This document shows, piece by piece, positions 55,535 to 64,000 of a stretch of DNA of 64,000 nucleotides. The translations under genes and the position numbers were made by a program. Each line of letters starts with the position of its first letter. The first letter of the stretch is position 1. Origin of the DNA: Demequina sp. NBRC 110051 (lineage in GTDB: Bacteria; Actinomycetota; Actinomycetes; Actinomycetales; Demequinaceae). The notes below the pieces were generated by a model. It did not search any database. It worked only from the letters and a program-made list of their open reading frames with translations, and had not been told where the DNA came from. Where the stretch lies: the NCBI RefSeq assembly GCF_002090055.1, contig NZ_BBRH01000009.1, positions 1 to 64,000 on the forward strand. The letters run 5' to 3'.

Positions 55535-56182
55535 ATGATCGTGCCGTTCGTGCTCGCCTCCCAGTCCCCCGCCCGCCTGGCCACCCTGCGCTCGGCGGGC
55601 ATCGAACCGGAGGTCCTCGTCAGCGGCGTGGACGAGGACGCGGTGCTCGCCGAGCTCCGCGCGCTCCACGAGCGCGAGGGCTGGGGCGCGCCGGATCCGG
55701 CCGATGCCGTGCTCGCCCTGGCGCGCGCCAAGGCCGAGAACGTGGCCGGCGAGTACGAGACGGATGCAATCGTGCTGGGCTGCGATTCCATGCTCGAGCT
55801 CGATGGGGAGATTCACGGCAAGCCGGGGACCCCGGACGCCGCCCGCGAACGCTGGCGCCGCATGCGCGGCCGCATCGGCGTGCTCCACACGGGCCACTGG
55901 ATCGTCGACGACCGCGAGGACGGCTCGCGCGGCTCACTGGGCGCCACCTCCTCGACGACCGTCCGCTTCGCGAACCTCACCGACGACGAGATCGACGCCT
56001 ACGTGGCGACGGGCGAGCCTTTGCAAGTCGCCGGGGCCTTCACGGTTGACGGCCTGGGCGGCCCCTACGTCGAGGGCATCGAGGGCGACTACCACGGCGT
56101 GGTCGGCGTCTCCCTGCCGCTGCTGCGTCACCTGCTCGCGGAGATCGAGGTGCCGATCCACGTACTGCGCGCCCAGGCATAG
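55535..56182 (+). CDS. maf: Maf-family nucleotide pyrophosphatase
   Basis: 215 aa. It hydrolyses non-canonical or modified NTPs. VLASQSPARLATLRSAG is the start signature (the usual SPRR is SPAR), ALARAKAENVA and LGCDSMLELDGEIHGKP follow. TAGGCT (55522-55527) ends 7 nt before the ATG, a leaderless pattern. A GGCCGATGC copy lies at 55699. Confidence 0.92.
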   Translation: MIVPFVLASQSPARLATLRSAGIEPEVLVSGVDEDAVLAELRALHEREGWGAPDPADAVLALARAKAENVAGEYETDAIVLGCDSMLELDGEIHGKPGTPDAARERWRRMRGRIGVLHTGHWIVDDREDGSRGSLGATSSTTVRFANLTDDEIDAYVATGEPLQVAGAFTVDGLGGPYVEGIEGDYHGVVGVSLPLLRHLLAEIEVPIHVLRAQA

Positions 56183-56193
56183 CCGCGACCAAA

Positions 56194-56213
56194 GCTCGGG
56201 CTGAAGCCCGGGC
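56194..56213 (+). terminator. Possible terminator after maf
   Basis: GCTCGGGCT-GA-AGCCCGGGC can form a compact hairpin 12 bp after the maf stop. No T-tract. Weak support. Confidence 0.35.
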
Positions 56214-56239
56214 CGGAGCGACGCGAAAAGCCGACCACG

Positions 56240-56248
56240 GCATCGGCC
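56240..56248 (-). repeat. GGCCGATGC repeat, intergenic
   Basis: Copy in the maf/biotin-carboxylase gap in the extended form GGCCGATGCCGTGGTCGG on the minus strand, the same extension as at 14432. Confidence 0.8.
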
Positions 56249-56414
56249 ATTTGTGGAACGACCACAACCTACGCGCCCGTAACCCAAGGAATCGCCAAGT
56301 TCGTTGTCGCTTTCCTACAAAGGCCGCAGGGCGGCGTGTCCCGGCAGGCCAAACTTGCCTCGCGCGCCCAGCGCGGACCGTGGCCGGGTGCGGGCCGCGC
56401 GATACCGTGACCGC

Positions 56415-58205
56415 GTGCCACGTTTCTCTTCCGTCCTCATCGCTAACCGAGGCGAGATCGCGGTTCGCGTCATCCGTGCCTGCGCCGACGCGGGCCTGAC
56501 GTCGATCGCCGTCTACGCCGAGCCCGACCGCGATGCCCCTCACGTGCGGCTCGCCGACGAGGCCTACGCGCTGGGCGGATCGACCGCGGCGGAGACCTAC
56601 CTCGACATCACGAAGATCATCGAGGTCGCCCAGCGCTCGGGCGCCCAGGCGATCCACCCGGGCTACGGTTTCTTGTCGGAGAACGCGACGTTTGCGCAGG
56701 CCGTTATCGACGCGGGGCTGGTCTGGATCGGGCCGCCGCCCGCCGCCATCGACGGACTGGGCGACAAGGTCAGCGCGCGTCACATCGCGCAGCGCGCGGG
56801 CGCCCCGCTGGTGCCCGGCACCAAGGACCCCGTCGCGAACGCCGACGAGGTCCTCGCCTTCGCCGACGAGCACGGCCTCCCCGTCGCCATCAAGGCGGCG
56901 TTCGGCGGCGGCGGCCGCGGCCTCAAGGTCGCCCGCACGCGCGAGGAGATTCCCGAGCTGTTCGACTCCGCGACCCGCGAGGCCGTCGCCGCCTTTGGCC
57001 GCGGCGAGTGCTTCGTGGAGCGCTTCCTCGACAAGCCGCGCCACGTCGAGACCCAGTGCCTGGCCGACGAGCACGGCAACGTCGTAGTCGTGTCCACACG
57101 CGACTGCTCGCTGCAGCGCCGCCACCAGAAGCTGGTCGAGGAGGCCCCCGCGCCATTCCTCACCGACGAGCAGAATCAGCGCCTGGTGGAGTCGTCGAAG
57201 GCGATCCTCACGGAGGCCGGCTATGTGGGCGCCGGCACGTGCGAGTTCCTGGTGGGCGCCGACGGCACCATCAGCTTTCTCGAGGTCAACACCCGCCTGC
57301 AGGTCGAGCACCCCGTGACCGAGGAGGTCACAGGCGTGGACCTGGTGCGCGAGCAGTTCCGCATCGCCGCCGGCGAACCCATCTCCGTCCTCGAGCCCGT
57401 CACGCGCGGCCACTCGATCGAGTTCCGCATCAACGGCGAAGACCCCGGGCGCAACTTCATGCCCGCGCCCGGCACGCTGTCCACGCTGGTGTTCCCGTCC
57501 GGCCCCGGCGTGCGCGTCGACGCAGGCGTGCGCCAGGGCGACACCGTCTCGGGCAACTTCGACTCGATGATCGCCAAGGTCATCGTCACCGGAGCGACCC
57601 GCGACGAGGCGCTCCAGCGCGCCCGCCGCGCCCTGGCCGAGATGGTCGTCGAGGGCATGCCGACGGTGGTCCCCTTCCACCGCGCGGTGCTCGATGCGCC
57701 CGAATTCACCGCTGCGGCGGGCACCTTCGGCGTCTACACCACCTGGATCGAGTCGGAGTTCGCGGAGATCGTCGCTTCGCTCGGCTCCGCGGGAGCCGGT
57801 GTCGAGGAGGCGGCCGATGCCGCGGCCACCGAGCGTGTCGTTGTCGAGGTGGGAGGCAAGCGCCTCGAAGTGGTACTGCCCGCGTCGCTCGCCCGTGCCG
57901 GGCGCGCCAACGCGCGCAGCGCTGGGGGCGCGGCTCGCCGCGCTCCGCGCCGTGCGAACGGTGGCGGCGCCCGCGCGGCCACCGGAGACTCTCTCTCTTC
58001 CCCGATGCAGGGCACCATCGTTAAGGTAGCCGTCGAGGACGGCGCGGCAGTCGAGGCCGGCGACCTCATCGTGGTGCTCGAGGCGATGAAGATGGAGCAG
58101 CCGCTCGTGGCACATAAGGCCGGTACCGTCAGCGGGCTGTCGCACGCCGTGGGCGCCTCGGTGTCCTCGGGCACGGTCATCTGCGAGATCGCCGACGCGT
58201 CGTAG
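56415..58205 (+). CDS. Acyl-CoA carboxylase alpha subunit (biotin carboxylase + BCCP)
   Basis: 596 aa. The biotin carboxylase part has [30 protein letters not shown] and [21 protein letters not shown] basic Ala/Gly/Arg linker (about 490-525) leads to the carrier domain with the biotin Lys in EAMKMEQP. It forms the complex with the beta and epsilon subunits encoded 20 kb away and is biotinylated by BirA (33541). TACCGT (56403-56408) ends 6 nt before the GTG, a leaderless pattern. Confidence 0.95.
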   Translation: MPRFSSVLIANRGEIAVRVIRACADAGLTSIAVYAEPDRDAPHVRLADEAYALGGSTAAETYLDITKIIEVAQRSGAQAIHPGYGFLSENATFAQAVIDAGLVWIGPPPAAIDGLGDKVSARHIAQRAGAPLVPGTKDPVANADEVLAFADEHGLPVAIKAAFGGGGRGLKVARTREEIPELFDSATREAVAAFGRGECFVERFLDKPRHVETQCLADEHGNVVVVSTRDCSLQRRHQKLVEEAPAPFLTDEQNQRLVESSKAILTEAGYVGAGTCEFLVGADGTISFLEVNTRLQVEHPVTEEVTGVDLVREQFRIAAGEPISVLEPVTRGHSIEFRINGEDPGRNFMPAPGTLSTLVFPSGPGVRVDAGVRQGDTVSGNFDSMIAKVIVTGATRDEALQRARRALAEMVVEGMPTVVPFHRAVLDAPEFTAAAGTFGVYTTWIESEFAEIVASLGSAGAGVEEAADAAATERVVVEVGGKRLEVVLPASLARAGRANARSAGGAARRAPRRANGGGARAATGDSLSSPMQGTIVKVAVEDGAAVEAGDLIVVLEAMKMEQPLVAHKAGTVSGLSHAVGASVSSGTVICEIADAS

Positions 58206-58256
58206 GTAGCGCCGTCCGTTTCGCCGCCGCGCGCCGACGCAGGTAGCGTGACCAGC

Positions 58257-60200
58257 ATGGACACCGCACAGCGCCGCGCCCTCGGAGTCGTCGCCGTCGC
58301 AGCCTGGCTGCTGATCGACGCGGTCCGCACGGCGGGACCGCTGCTGCTCGACATGGCTTCCCCCGGCATGACGCCGGCCCTCATCGCGGTCGGGGCCACC
58401 GCCGCGGCAGGAGCGGTCCTCGCATGGATCGCCGCCGAGGCAGGCAAGCACCTGGGCCATGGCCCCACTGTCGGGTTCGTGCTCGTCGTCGTGGCCGTGT
58501 TTCGCCTGGCACTACCCGTGTTGTCGGGGACCTGGCTCATCGGGGTCGGCCTGTACCTGGCGGCCCTCGCGCTCGCCGGCGTGGTGCTCGCGAGCCGCGT
58601 GGCGCTCGGCAACGGCGGCGGCGCCGCCGCGGTGGCCGGCACGTCACTGGGTGCCGCCGCGGCCCTCGCCGAGCAGGGCGTGCTGCGCACCTGGGACGCG
58701 CCATGGCGCGGCGATGAGTGGGGATGGAACGCCCTCGCGCTTCTCGCCGCGCTCGCGGTCGTCAACGCGGTGCGCGGCCGCCACCTCGAGCCCGCCCCCA
58801 GCTCGCGGGGCTGGTGGGCCCTGGGCCTGTATTGGTCAGCCCTCATCTACGCCTTTGCCAACGTCGCATGGGTCAATGCCCAGGCGGACGTGCGGATGTC
58901 GGGCGGCCTTGCCCTCGCGCTCGCCGGAACCCTCCTGGGCGCCCATCTCGCTTCTCAGTCGCGCGCGATGACCGAGGGCGTGCGCGTGATCTTGCTGTGC
59001 ATCGGGGTCGTCGCCGCGGCGCTTGCCTTCCTCACCACGGGCACCGAGGCAGCCATCGCCCTGCCCGTCGCGACGGCCGTGGGCGCGCTGGGCGCCGCAC
59101 TCGTCATTCGCCCCGGCGAGGTCTCCTCCCTTGGCCGCCTGGGCGCCTCGCTCGTCTTCATCGCGGCCATCGTGGGCCCGCTCGTGCTCGTCACCATCGA
59201 CCGCACGGTCGACCTTCCCGTCCCCGCCGCCATCGTGCCCTTCGTTGCCGTCTCAGCGGTGATGATCCGGGCCGCCATGCGCGCCGGCACCGTCCCCGTG
59301 GAGCGCGCCTTGAGGGGCATATGGATCCGGCTCGGCGTCGGCGCCCTGGGCGCGGCCGCCGTCGTCACGTGGACGTGGACCGCCTACGAGCGCGAGCAAG
59401 ACTTCACCGCGGACGCGATCGCCACGCCGGTGGTGGCGACCTGGAACCTTCACCAGGGCATCACGCCCTCGGCGCAGGGCGGGCCCGGGCTCGACGCCGG
59501 AGCCATCGCCGCGGCCCTCGACGGCGTCGACGTCGCCATGCTCCAAGAGGTCAGCCGCGGCTCACTCCTGGGCGGAGGCACCGACATGGTCGAGTTCCTC
59601 GCGGGCGAGACCGGCATGGTCGCCTCCTCCGCCCCGGGCCTCAGCCCCCAGGTGGGTCACGCGATCCTCACCTCCCGCCCTCACTCTGACGTGGAGGCCG
59701 ACGACCTGCCCGACGGCGACGGAGCCGCCCGTACCTCGCTGTCGGTGTCCTTCATGGGCGCGACGTACGTGACAGCGACCTTCGCCGAGGACATCGACGA
59801 GGCGGGCACCGAGGCCGCCTTCATCGTCGACACCCTGGCACCCACCGGGCCCGTCGTCGTGGGCGCCGACCTCCCCGGCGATCCCGAGACGCAGACCTCG
59901 GGCCCCGCGCTCGCCACTTTTGCGGACGGCGGCTTCGACGCCGTCGCGACCGGCACGGCCACGGTCGATGGCGAGGCCATCGCCGAGGTCGGCGTGCTCG
60001 TGGGCCGCGAGGCGACGTTCGCGGATACGGCCGTCCTGGCGACCGCTGGCTCCGACCACGCCCCTCTCGTCGCGACGGTCGCCGTGGCCGATGCCGTGGA
60101 GCCGGTCGAGGACGAGGACCTTGGCGACGGCACCGGCGAGGAGCCGGACCAGAACGCCAGCCCGACCCCGTCGCCCTCCGTCAGCGTCAGCGCCGAGTAG
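58257..60200 (+). CDS. Polytopic membrane protein with endonuclease/exonuclease/phosphatase-like domain
   Basis: 647 aa. About ten hydrophobic helices (residues ~10-385) are followed by an EEP-like domain: VATWNLHQG, VDVAMLQEVSRGS, VVVGADLPGD and a final GSDHAPLVATV. The TWN, QE and SDH motifs are kept, but the usual GDxN motif reads GADLPGD, so catalysis is doubtful. A Pro/Ser tail ends it. Leaderless pattern: TAGCGT (58244-58249), 7 nt before ATG 58257; a GTG three codons earlier is possible. Confidence 0.78.
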   Translation: MDTAQRRALGVVAVAAWLLIDAVRTAGPLLLDMASPGMTPALIAVGATAAAGAVLAWIAAEAGKHLGHGPTVGFVLVVVAVFRLALPVLSGTWLIGVGLYLAALALAGVVLASRVALGNGGGAAAVAGTSLGAAAALAEQGVLRTWDAPWRGDEWGWNALALLAALAVVNAVRGRHLEPAPSSRGWWALGLYWSALIYAFANVAWVNAQADVRMSGGLALALAGTLLGAHLASQSRAMTEGVRVILLCIGVVAAALAFLTTGTEAAIALPVATAVGALGAALVIRPGEVSSLGRLGASLVFIAAIVGPLVLVTIDRTVDLPVPAAIVPFVAVSAVMIRAAMRAGTVPVERALRGIWIRLGVGALGAAAVVTWTWTAYEREQDFTADAIATPVVATWNLHQGITPSAQGGPGLDAGAIAAALDGVDVAMLQEVSRGSLLGGGTDMVEFLAGETGMVASSAPGLSPQVGHAILTSRPHSDVEADDLPDGDGAARTSLSVSFMGATYVTATFAEDIDEAGTEAAFIVDTLAPTGPVVVGADLPGDPETQTSGPALATFADGGFDAVATGTATVDGEAIAEVGVLVGREATFADTAVLATAGSDHAPLVATVAVADAVEPVEDEDLGDGTGEEPDQNASPTPSPSVSVSAE

Positions 60201-60238
60201 GGCGTGGGAACTGCCGCGCTACCAACGCCGCGCCTGAA

Positions 60239-61636
60239 TCAGCGGCGCGAGGCGTCGCCCATGTGGTGCAGACGGCGCGCCACCTCGGACACGGTGCCCG
60301 ACAGGGACGGATAGACCGTGAACGCGGACGCGATCTGGTCCACCGTGAGGTGGTGCGCGAGCGCAAGCGTGAGCGGGAAGATGTGCTCGCCGGCACGCGA
60401 GCCCACGATGACGGCGCCGAGCACCTGGCCCGTGACGGTGTGGCCGAAGATCTTCACGAAGCCCTGGTCGATGCCGAGCATCTTGGCGCGCGGATTGCGC
60501 GCGAGATCGAGCTTGGAGACCTCGTAGAAGATGCCGCGCTCCTTAAGCTCGGCCTCCGTGGCGCCCACCGAGGCGATCTCGGGTGCGGTGAAGACGTTGG
60601 ACGCCACCTGACGCAGGTCGATCGGCGTGACCGCGTCGCCCAGCGCGTGCGCCATCGCGATGCGCCCCTGCGTCGCGGCGACGGACGCGAGCGGGAAGAT
60701 GCCCGTGCAGTCTCCGGCCGCATAGACGCCGCGCGCCGAGGTACGCGAGACCTTGTCCACCTGGATGTAGCCGCGAGCGTCGAGCGCCACGCCGGCCTCC
60801 TCGAGGCCCACGCCGGTCGTGTTGGGCACTGAGCCGACCGCCATCAGACAGTGGCTGCCCTCGAGCACCGTCCCATCGGCGAGGGTGACGCGCACGCCAT
60901 CCCCCGTGTTCTCCGCGGACTGGGCGCGCCCACCCACCACGTGCATCCCGCGCTGGTGGAAGATCTCGGTGATGAGGTCGGAGGCCTCGGGGTCCTGCGT
61001 CGAGAGCACCCGATCGCCCGAGGCGACCAGGGTCACCTCGCACCCCAGCAGGTTGTAGGCACCCGCGAACTCGGCGCCCGTCACGCCCGAGCCGACCACG
61101 ATGAGGTGCTCGGGCAGCGCCTTCAGGTCGTACAGCTGCGTCCACGTGAGGATCCGCTCGCCGTCGGGCTGCGCGTCGGGCAGCACACGCGGGCGCGCGC
61201 CCAGGGCGAGCAGCACGGCATCGGCGTCGAACGCGTCGTCATCCGTCTCCACGCGGGTGGGGCTGACCAGCCGGCCCTCCCCCTCGACCACCTGGATGTC
61301 GTTCTTCGCCATGCGCGTCGCGATGTCGTAGGACTGCTTCAGCACCAGCTTGCGCACGCGCTCGTTGACGGCGGCGAGGTCGACCTTATGCTCGGACACC
61401 TCGGAGGTGTCGGAGCCGTCGCGGTCGCGGATCCCCAGCTGCGGGGCGCGGTCCGCGATGGTGCGCCACTCGGCGGTCGCGATCACGGTCTTGGACGGAA
61501 CCACGTCGGTGAGCACGGCGTTGCCGCCCAGGCCCTGACGCTCGATGAGGGTGACATCCGCCCCCTGCTTCACGGCGACAAGAGCGGCCTCATACCCGCC
61601 CGGGCCGCCACCAACGATGACAATGCGTGGGGACAT
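60239..61636 (-). CDS. NAD(P)H-quinone dehydrogenase-like flavoprotein (Rv3303c/LpdA type)
   Basis: 465 aa, pyridine nucleotide-disulfide oxidoreductase class I fold. The FAD motif GGGPGGYEAAL and the NAD motif GSGVTGAEFAG are intact, but the redox Cys pair is replaced (GLGGNAVLTDVVPSKT), so it is not a true lipoamide dehydrogenase. Rv3303c, of this type, reduces quinones. GACAAT on the minus strand lies 6 nt before the ATG at 61636. Confidence 0.88.
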   Translation of the reverse strand: MSPRIVIVGGGPGGYEAALVAVKQGADVTLIERQGLGGNAVLTDVVPSKTVIATAEWRTIADRAPQLGIRDRDGSDTSEVSEHKVDLAAVNERVRKLVLKQSYDIATRMAKNDIQVVEGEGRLVSPTRVETDDDAFDADAVLLALGARPRVLPDAQPDGERILTWTQLYDLKALPEHLIVVGSGVTGAEFAGAYNLLGCEVTLVASGDRVLSTQDPEASDLITEIFHQRGMHVVGGRAQSAENTGDGVRVTLADGTVLEGSHCLMAVGSVPNTTGVGLEEAGVALDARGYIQVDKVSRTSARGVYAAGDCTGIFPLASVAATQGRIAMAHALGDAVTPIDLRQVASNVFTAPEIASVGATEAELKERGIFYEVSKLDLARNPRAKMLGIDQGFVKIFGHTVTGQVLGAVIVGSRAGEHIFPLTLALAHHLTVDQIASAFTVYPSLSGTVSEVARRLHHMGDASRR

Positions 61637-61687
61637 AGGACCATTGTCCCGCATGCTGAGACTGCCAGGCACAACCTCCTCACGGAC

Positions 61688-61696
61688 GGCCGATGC
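61688..61696 (+). repeat. GGCCGATGC repeat, intergenic
   Basis: Extended form CGGCCGATGCCGTGG, 25 bp before the palindromic copy. Confidence 0.8.
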
Positions 61697-61720
61697 CGTG
61701 GCGAGTTTCGTAAAGATACT

Positions 61721-61736
61721 GGCCGATGCATCGGCC
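61721..61736. repeat. Perfect palindromic GGCCGATGC pair
   Basis: GGCCGATGCATCGGCC, two motif copies sharing the central GC in opposite orientation, between the divergent flavoprotein and PNP genes. Confidence 0.8.
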
Positions 61737-61760
61737 GGGTAGGCCCATTAGGCTCGGCGT

Positions 61761-62561
61761 ATGAGTGAAGCCACCACCCTCGCCTCCGAGGCCGCCCAGT
61801 CCATCGCCGCTGCTACCGGCGTCGAGCACCACGACATCGCCCTCATCCTGGGTTCGGGATGGGGCGGCGCCGCCGAGCTCATCGGCGAGGAGGTCGCCTC
61901 CGTCCCCGCCGCGGAGATTCCCGGCTTCTCCGGACACGTGGTGGCCGGCCACCACGCCACCCTGCGCTCGCTGCGCACCGAGGACGGCCGTCACGTGCTG
62001 GTCCTGGGCGCCCGCCAGCACTTCTACCAGGTGCGAGACGCCGGCAAGGTCGCTCACGCGGTGCGCACCGCGGCCGCCACCGGGTGCTCGACCCTGGTCG
62101 TCACCAACGGCTGCGGCTCCACCCGCCCCGAGGTGGGTCCCGGCTCCGTGGTCCTGATCGAGGATCACCTGAACCTCACCGGCGCCACGCCGCTCGAGGG
62201 GGCCACGTTCGTCGACATGACGCAGGCCTACTCGCCGCGCCTGCGCGACCTGGCTCTCTCGATCGACGCATCGCTGCCCGGCGGCGTGTATGCCCAGTTC
62301 ACGGGGCCGCAGTATGAGACCCCCGCCGAGGTGCGCATGGCGAAGACGCTGGGCGCGGATCTCGTGGGCATGTCGACCACGCTCGAGGTCATCGCCGCGC
62401 GCGAGGCCGGCCTCGAGGTGCTGGGGCTGTCGCTCGTCACCAACCTGGGCGCGGGCATCGGCGGCGAGACGCTGAACCATCAGGAGGTGCTCGATGCGGG
62501 CGCCGCCGCGGGCCCGCGCATCTCGCGACTGCTGGCAGACATCGTGGAGGCCATGCGATGA
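61761..62561 (+). CDS. Purine-nucleoside phosphorylase
   Basis: 266 aa, trimeric PNP family. It splits purine nucleosides with phosphate. LILGSGWGGAAE, GRQHFYQ-like LGARQHFYQ, GPQYETPAEVRM and VTNLGAGI are present. TAGGCT (61749-61754) ends 6 nt before the ATG, a leaderless pattern. It is coupled by ATGA to a phosphohexomutase, matching the PNP-mutase nucleoside salvage pair of actinobacteria. Confidence 0.94.
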   Translation: MSEATTLASEAAQSIAAATGVEHHDIALILGSGWGGAAELIGEEVASVPAAEIPGFSGHVVAGHHATLRSLRTEDGRHVLVLGARQHFYQVRDAGKVAHAVRTAAATGCSTLVVTNGCGSTRPEVGPGSVVLIEDHLNLTGATPLEGATFVDMTQAYSPRLRDLALSIDASLPGGVYAQFTGPQYETPAEVRMAKTLGADLVGMSTTLEVIAAREAGLEVLGLSLVTNLGAGIGGETLNHQEVLDAGAAAGPRISRLLADIVEAMR

Positions 62562-64000
62562 CCGGCACCGAGGGGCTGCTGACCGAGGCCCGCGCGTGGG
62601 CAGCCGACGATCCCGATGCCGCCACGCGTGAGGCGCTCGAGGCGCTGATCGCCGGCGCCGAGGCGGGCTACGAGGATGCGGTCGCGGAACTGGGCGACGC
62701 CTTCCGCGGCATGCTGCAGTTCGGCACCGCGGGTCTGCGCGGCAAGCTGGGAGCTGGGCCCAACCGCATGAACCGCGCGGTCGTGATCCGTGCCGCCGCA
62801 GGACTCGCGCGCTACCTCACGGACTCGCTGGTGGAACTCGGGATCGATGGCCCCGCACGCGTGGCCATCGGCTACGACGCCCGCCACGGCTCGCACGAGT
62901 TCGCCACCGACACCGCGGCGGTGATGACTGCCGCCGGCCACCACGCCATGGTGCTGCCCAGCGCCCTTCCCACCCCGGTGCTCGCGTACATCACGCGCGC
63001 GCTGGACGCGGATGCCGGCGTCATGGTCACCGCCTCCCACAACCCGCCCCAGGACAACGGCTACAAGGTCTACCTGGGCGGACGGGTGGTCGCGGACGAG
63101 GGTCAGGGCGCGCAAATCGTGCCCCCGCACGACGCGGGGATCGCGGCGCGCATCGCCGAGGTCGAGTCCGTCGCATCGGTGCCGCGCGCCGAGTCCGGCT
63201 GGGAGAGCCTCGACATGACCGTCCTTGCGCGCTACGTGTCCGAGGTCGCCGGGCTGGTGGGCATGCCCCCGGCGGACGGGTCACGCGACGACGTGCGGAT
63301 CGTGCTCACGCCCCTGCATGGCGTGGGGGGCGGCACCGTCGAGGCAACCCTGTCGACCGCGGGCTTCACCGACCTGCACACCGTGCGCCAGCAGGCCGCC
63401 CCCGACCCCGACTTCCCCACCGTCGCCTTCCCCAACCCCGAGGAGCCCGGCGCGATCGACCTGTCGCTCGCGCTCGCCGAGGAGGTGGGCGCCGATGTGG
63501 TCATCGCGAACGACCCCGACGCCGACCGCTGCGCCGTCGCCACCGAGATCGACGGCCGCTGGCAGATGCTCCATGGCGACGTGGTGGGCGCCCTGCTGGG
63601 CGAGCGCATCGCCTCGCGTGGCGGCTTCCCCGAGGGCTCCGTGCTCGCCAACTCGATCGTGTCCTCGCAGATGCTGGGCCGTATCGCCGCCGCTCACGGC
63701 CTGGCGCACGCGCACACGCTCACGGGGTTTAAGTGGATCGCGCGCGAACCGGGGCTGGTGTTCGGCTACGAGGAGGCGCTGGGCTACTGCGTCGCACCCG
63801 ACCTGGTGCGCGACAAGGACGGCATCTCGGCCGCCGTGATGATCGCCGACTACGTCGCGGAGCTGAAGGCCTCGGGCCGCACCCTCGCGGACGCAATCGA
63901 CGACCTGTCGCGGGCATACGGCGTGCACCTGACCCGTCAGGTCTCGGCGCGGTTCACGGACATCGCCGAGATCCCGGCGCTGATGTCACAGCTGCTGGCC
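62558..64000 (+). CDS. Phospho-sugar mutase, 3' end outside window
   Basis: 481 codons visible. The phosphoserine loop is TASHNPPQDNGYK, the metal loop NDPDADRCAV and the sugar loop GFGYEEA-like VFGYEEALGY, as in PGM/PMM enzymes. Next to PNP it probably turns ribose-1-phosphate into ribose-5-phosphate, or acts as a phosphoglucomutase. The start overlaps the PNP stop. The frame runs off the window end. Confidence 0.92.
   Translation, partial: MTGTEGLLTEARAWAADDPDAATREALEALIAGAEAGYEDAVAELGDAFRGMLQFGTAGLRGKLGAGPNRMNRAVVIRAAAGLARYLTDSLVELGIDGPARVAIGYDARHGSHEFATDTAAVMTAAGHHAMVLPSALPTPVLAYITRALDADAGVMVTASHNPPQDNGYKVYLGGRVVADEGQGAQIVPPHDAGIAARIAEVESVASVPRAESGWESLDMTVLARYVSEVAGLVGMPPADGSRDDVRIVLTPLHGVGGGTVEATLSTAGFTDLHTVRQQAAPDPDFPTVAFPNPEEPGAIDLSLALAEEVGADVVIANDPDADRCAVATEIDGRWQMLHGDVVGALLGERIASRGGFPEGSVLANSIVSSQMLGRIAAAHGLAHAHTLTGFKWIAREPGLVFGYEEALGYCVAPDLVRDKDGISAAVMIADYVAELKASGRTLADAIDDLSRAYGVHLTRQVSARFTDIAEIPALMSQLLA

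Noticed and set aside
56040-58460. 806-codon minus-strand frame
   Set aside because: Antisense to maf and the carboxylase alpha gene; no ribosome site or known motif.
1-64000. CRISPR arrays, tRNA and rRNA genes, insertion sequences
   Set aside because: No regularly spaced repeats, no tRNA-like cloverleaf noticed in any gap, and no transposase gene.

Overview
The window is a high-GC actinobacterial chromosome segment. The lineage signs are an actinobacterial-type trimeric PNP, a three-part acyl-CoA carboxylase with an epsilon subunit, a DUF222/HNH protein, an Rv3303c-like flavoprotein and many leaderless starts. A facultatively anaerobic member of Micrococcales (Demequinaceae/Cellulomonadaceae-like) fits best, but the genus cannot be fixed from sequence alone.

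Layout. 1-10.1 kb: a DUF222/HNH protein, a DUF2207 membrane protein, then a minus-strand cell-division/translation block (prfB, ftsE-ftsX-M23 peptidase, smpB) and a divergent CLC channel gene. 10.2-17.7 kb: an anaerobic fermentation block (adhE, a diguanylate cyclase, pflB-pflA). The adhE promoter has a Crp/GlxR-like site and three tandem DosR/NarL-like boxes, and pflB has one similar box. 17.9-30.1 kb: a Tad/Flp pilus operon (cpaF-tadB-tadC-pilin-tadE-like genes) whose ATPase gene is split by a 7.6-kb integrative element. 30.1-40.4 kb: NUDIX, molybdopterin oxidoreductase, SRAP protein, BirA, acyl-CoA carboxylase beta+epsilon, two DUF218 paralogues, two MarR regulators and a DHA2 exporter. 40.4-55.5 kb: a LacI-controlled sugar locus (ABC importer, DUF624, GH42, glycerate kinase, two Gfo/Idh/MocA oxidoreductases, cupin, PmoA-like, DUF993 aldolase-like and TIM-barrel isomerase). 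55.5-64 kb: Maf, biotin carboxylase/BCCP, a membrane EEP-like protein, an NAD(P)H-quinone dehydrogenase-like flavoprotein, PNP and a phosphohexomutase cut by the window end.

The integrative element (about 22052-29678) carries a large serine recombinase next to one end, an excisionase-like HTH protein, a 35-aa microprotein, an AEP-type primase and a RepA-like ATPase, the last four joined by GTGA overlaps. It also carries two small minus-strand genes, two unknown plus-strand genes (one rich in CxxC knuckles) and an AbiV-type abortive-infection gene next to the other end. Removing it at the shared GA(C/T)CT bases restores a 408-codon cpaF frame exactly, so the insertion looks site-specific and potentially reversible.

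The second main observation is a 9-mer, GGCCGATGC / GCATCGGCC. I counted it about 39 times by eye, against roughly two expected from composition. Fourteen copies are intergenic, often inside the longer CGGCCGATGCCGTGG, and some are paired as hairpins or palindromes. Only one copy lies in the 7.6-kb element. This resembles a DNA uptake sequence. Because Tad pili serve natural transformation in Micrococcus luteus, I suggest, as inference, a competence system with its own uptake motif whose pilus motor has been disabled by a defence-carrying element.
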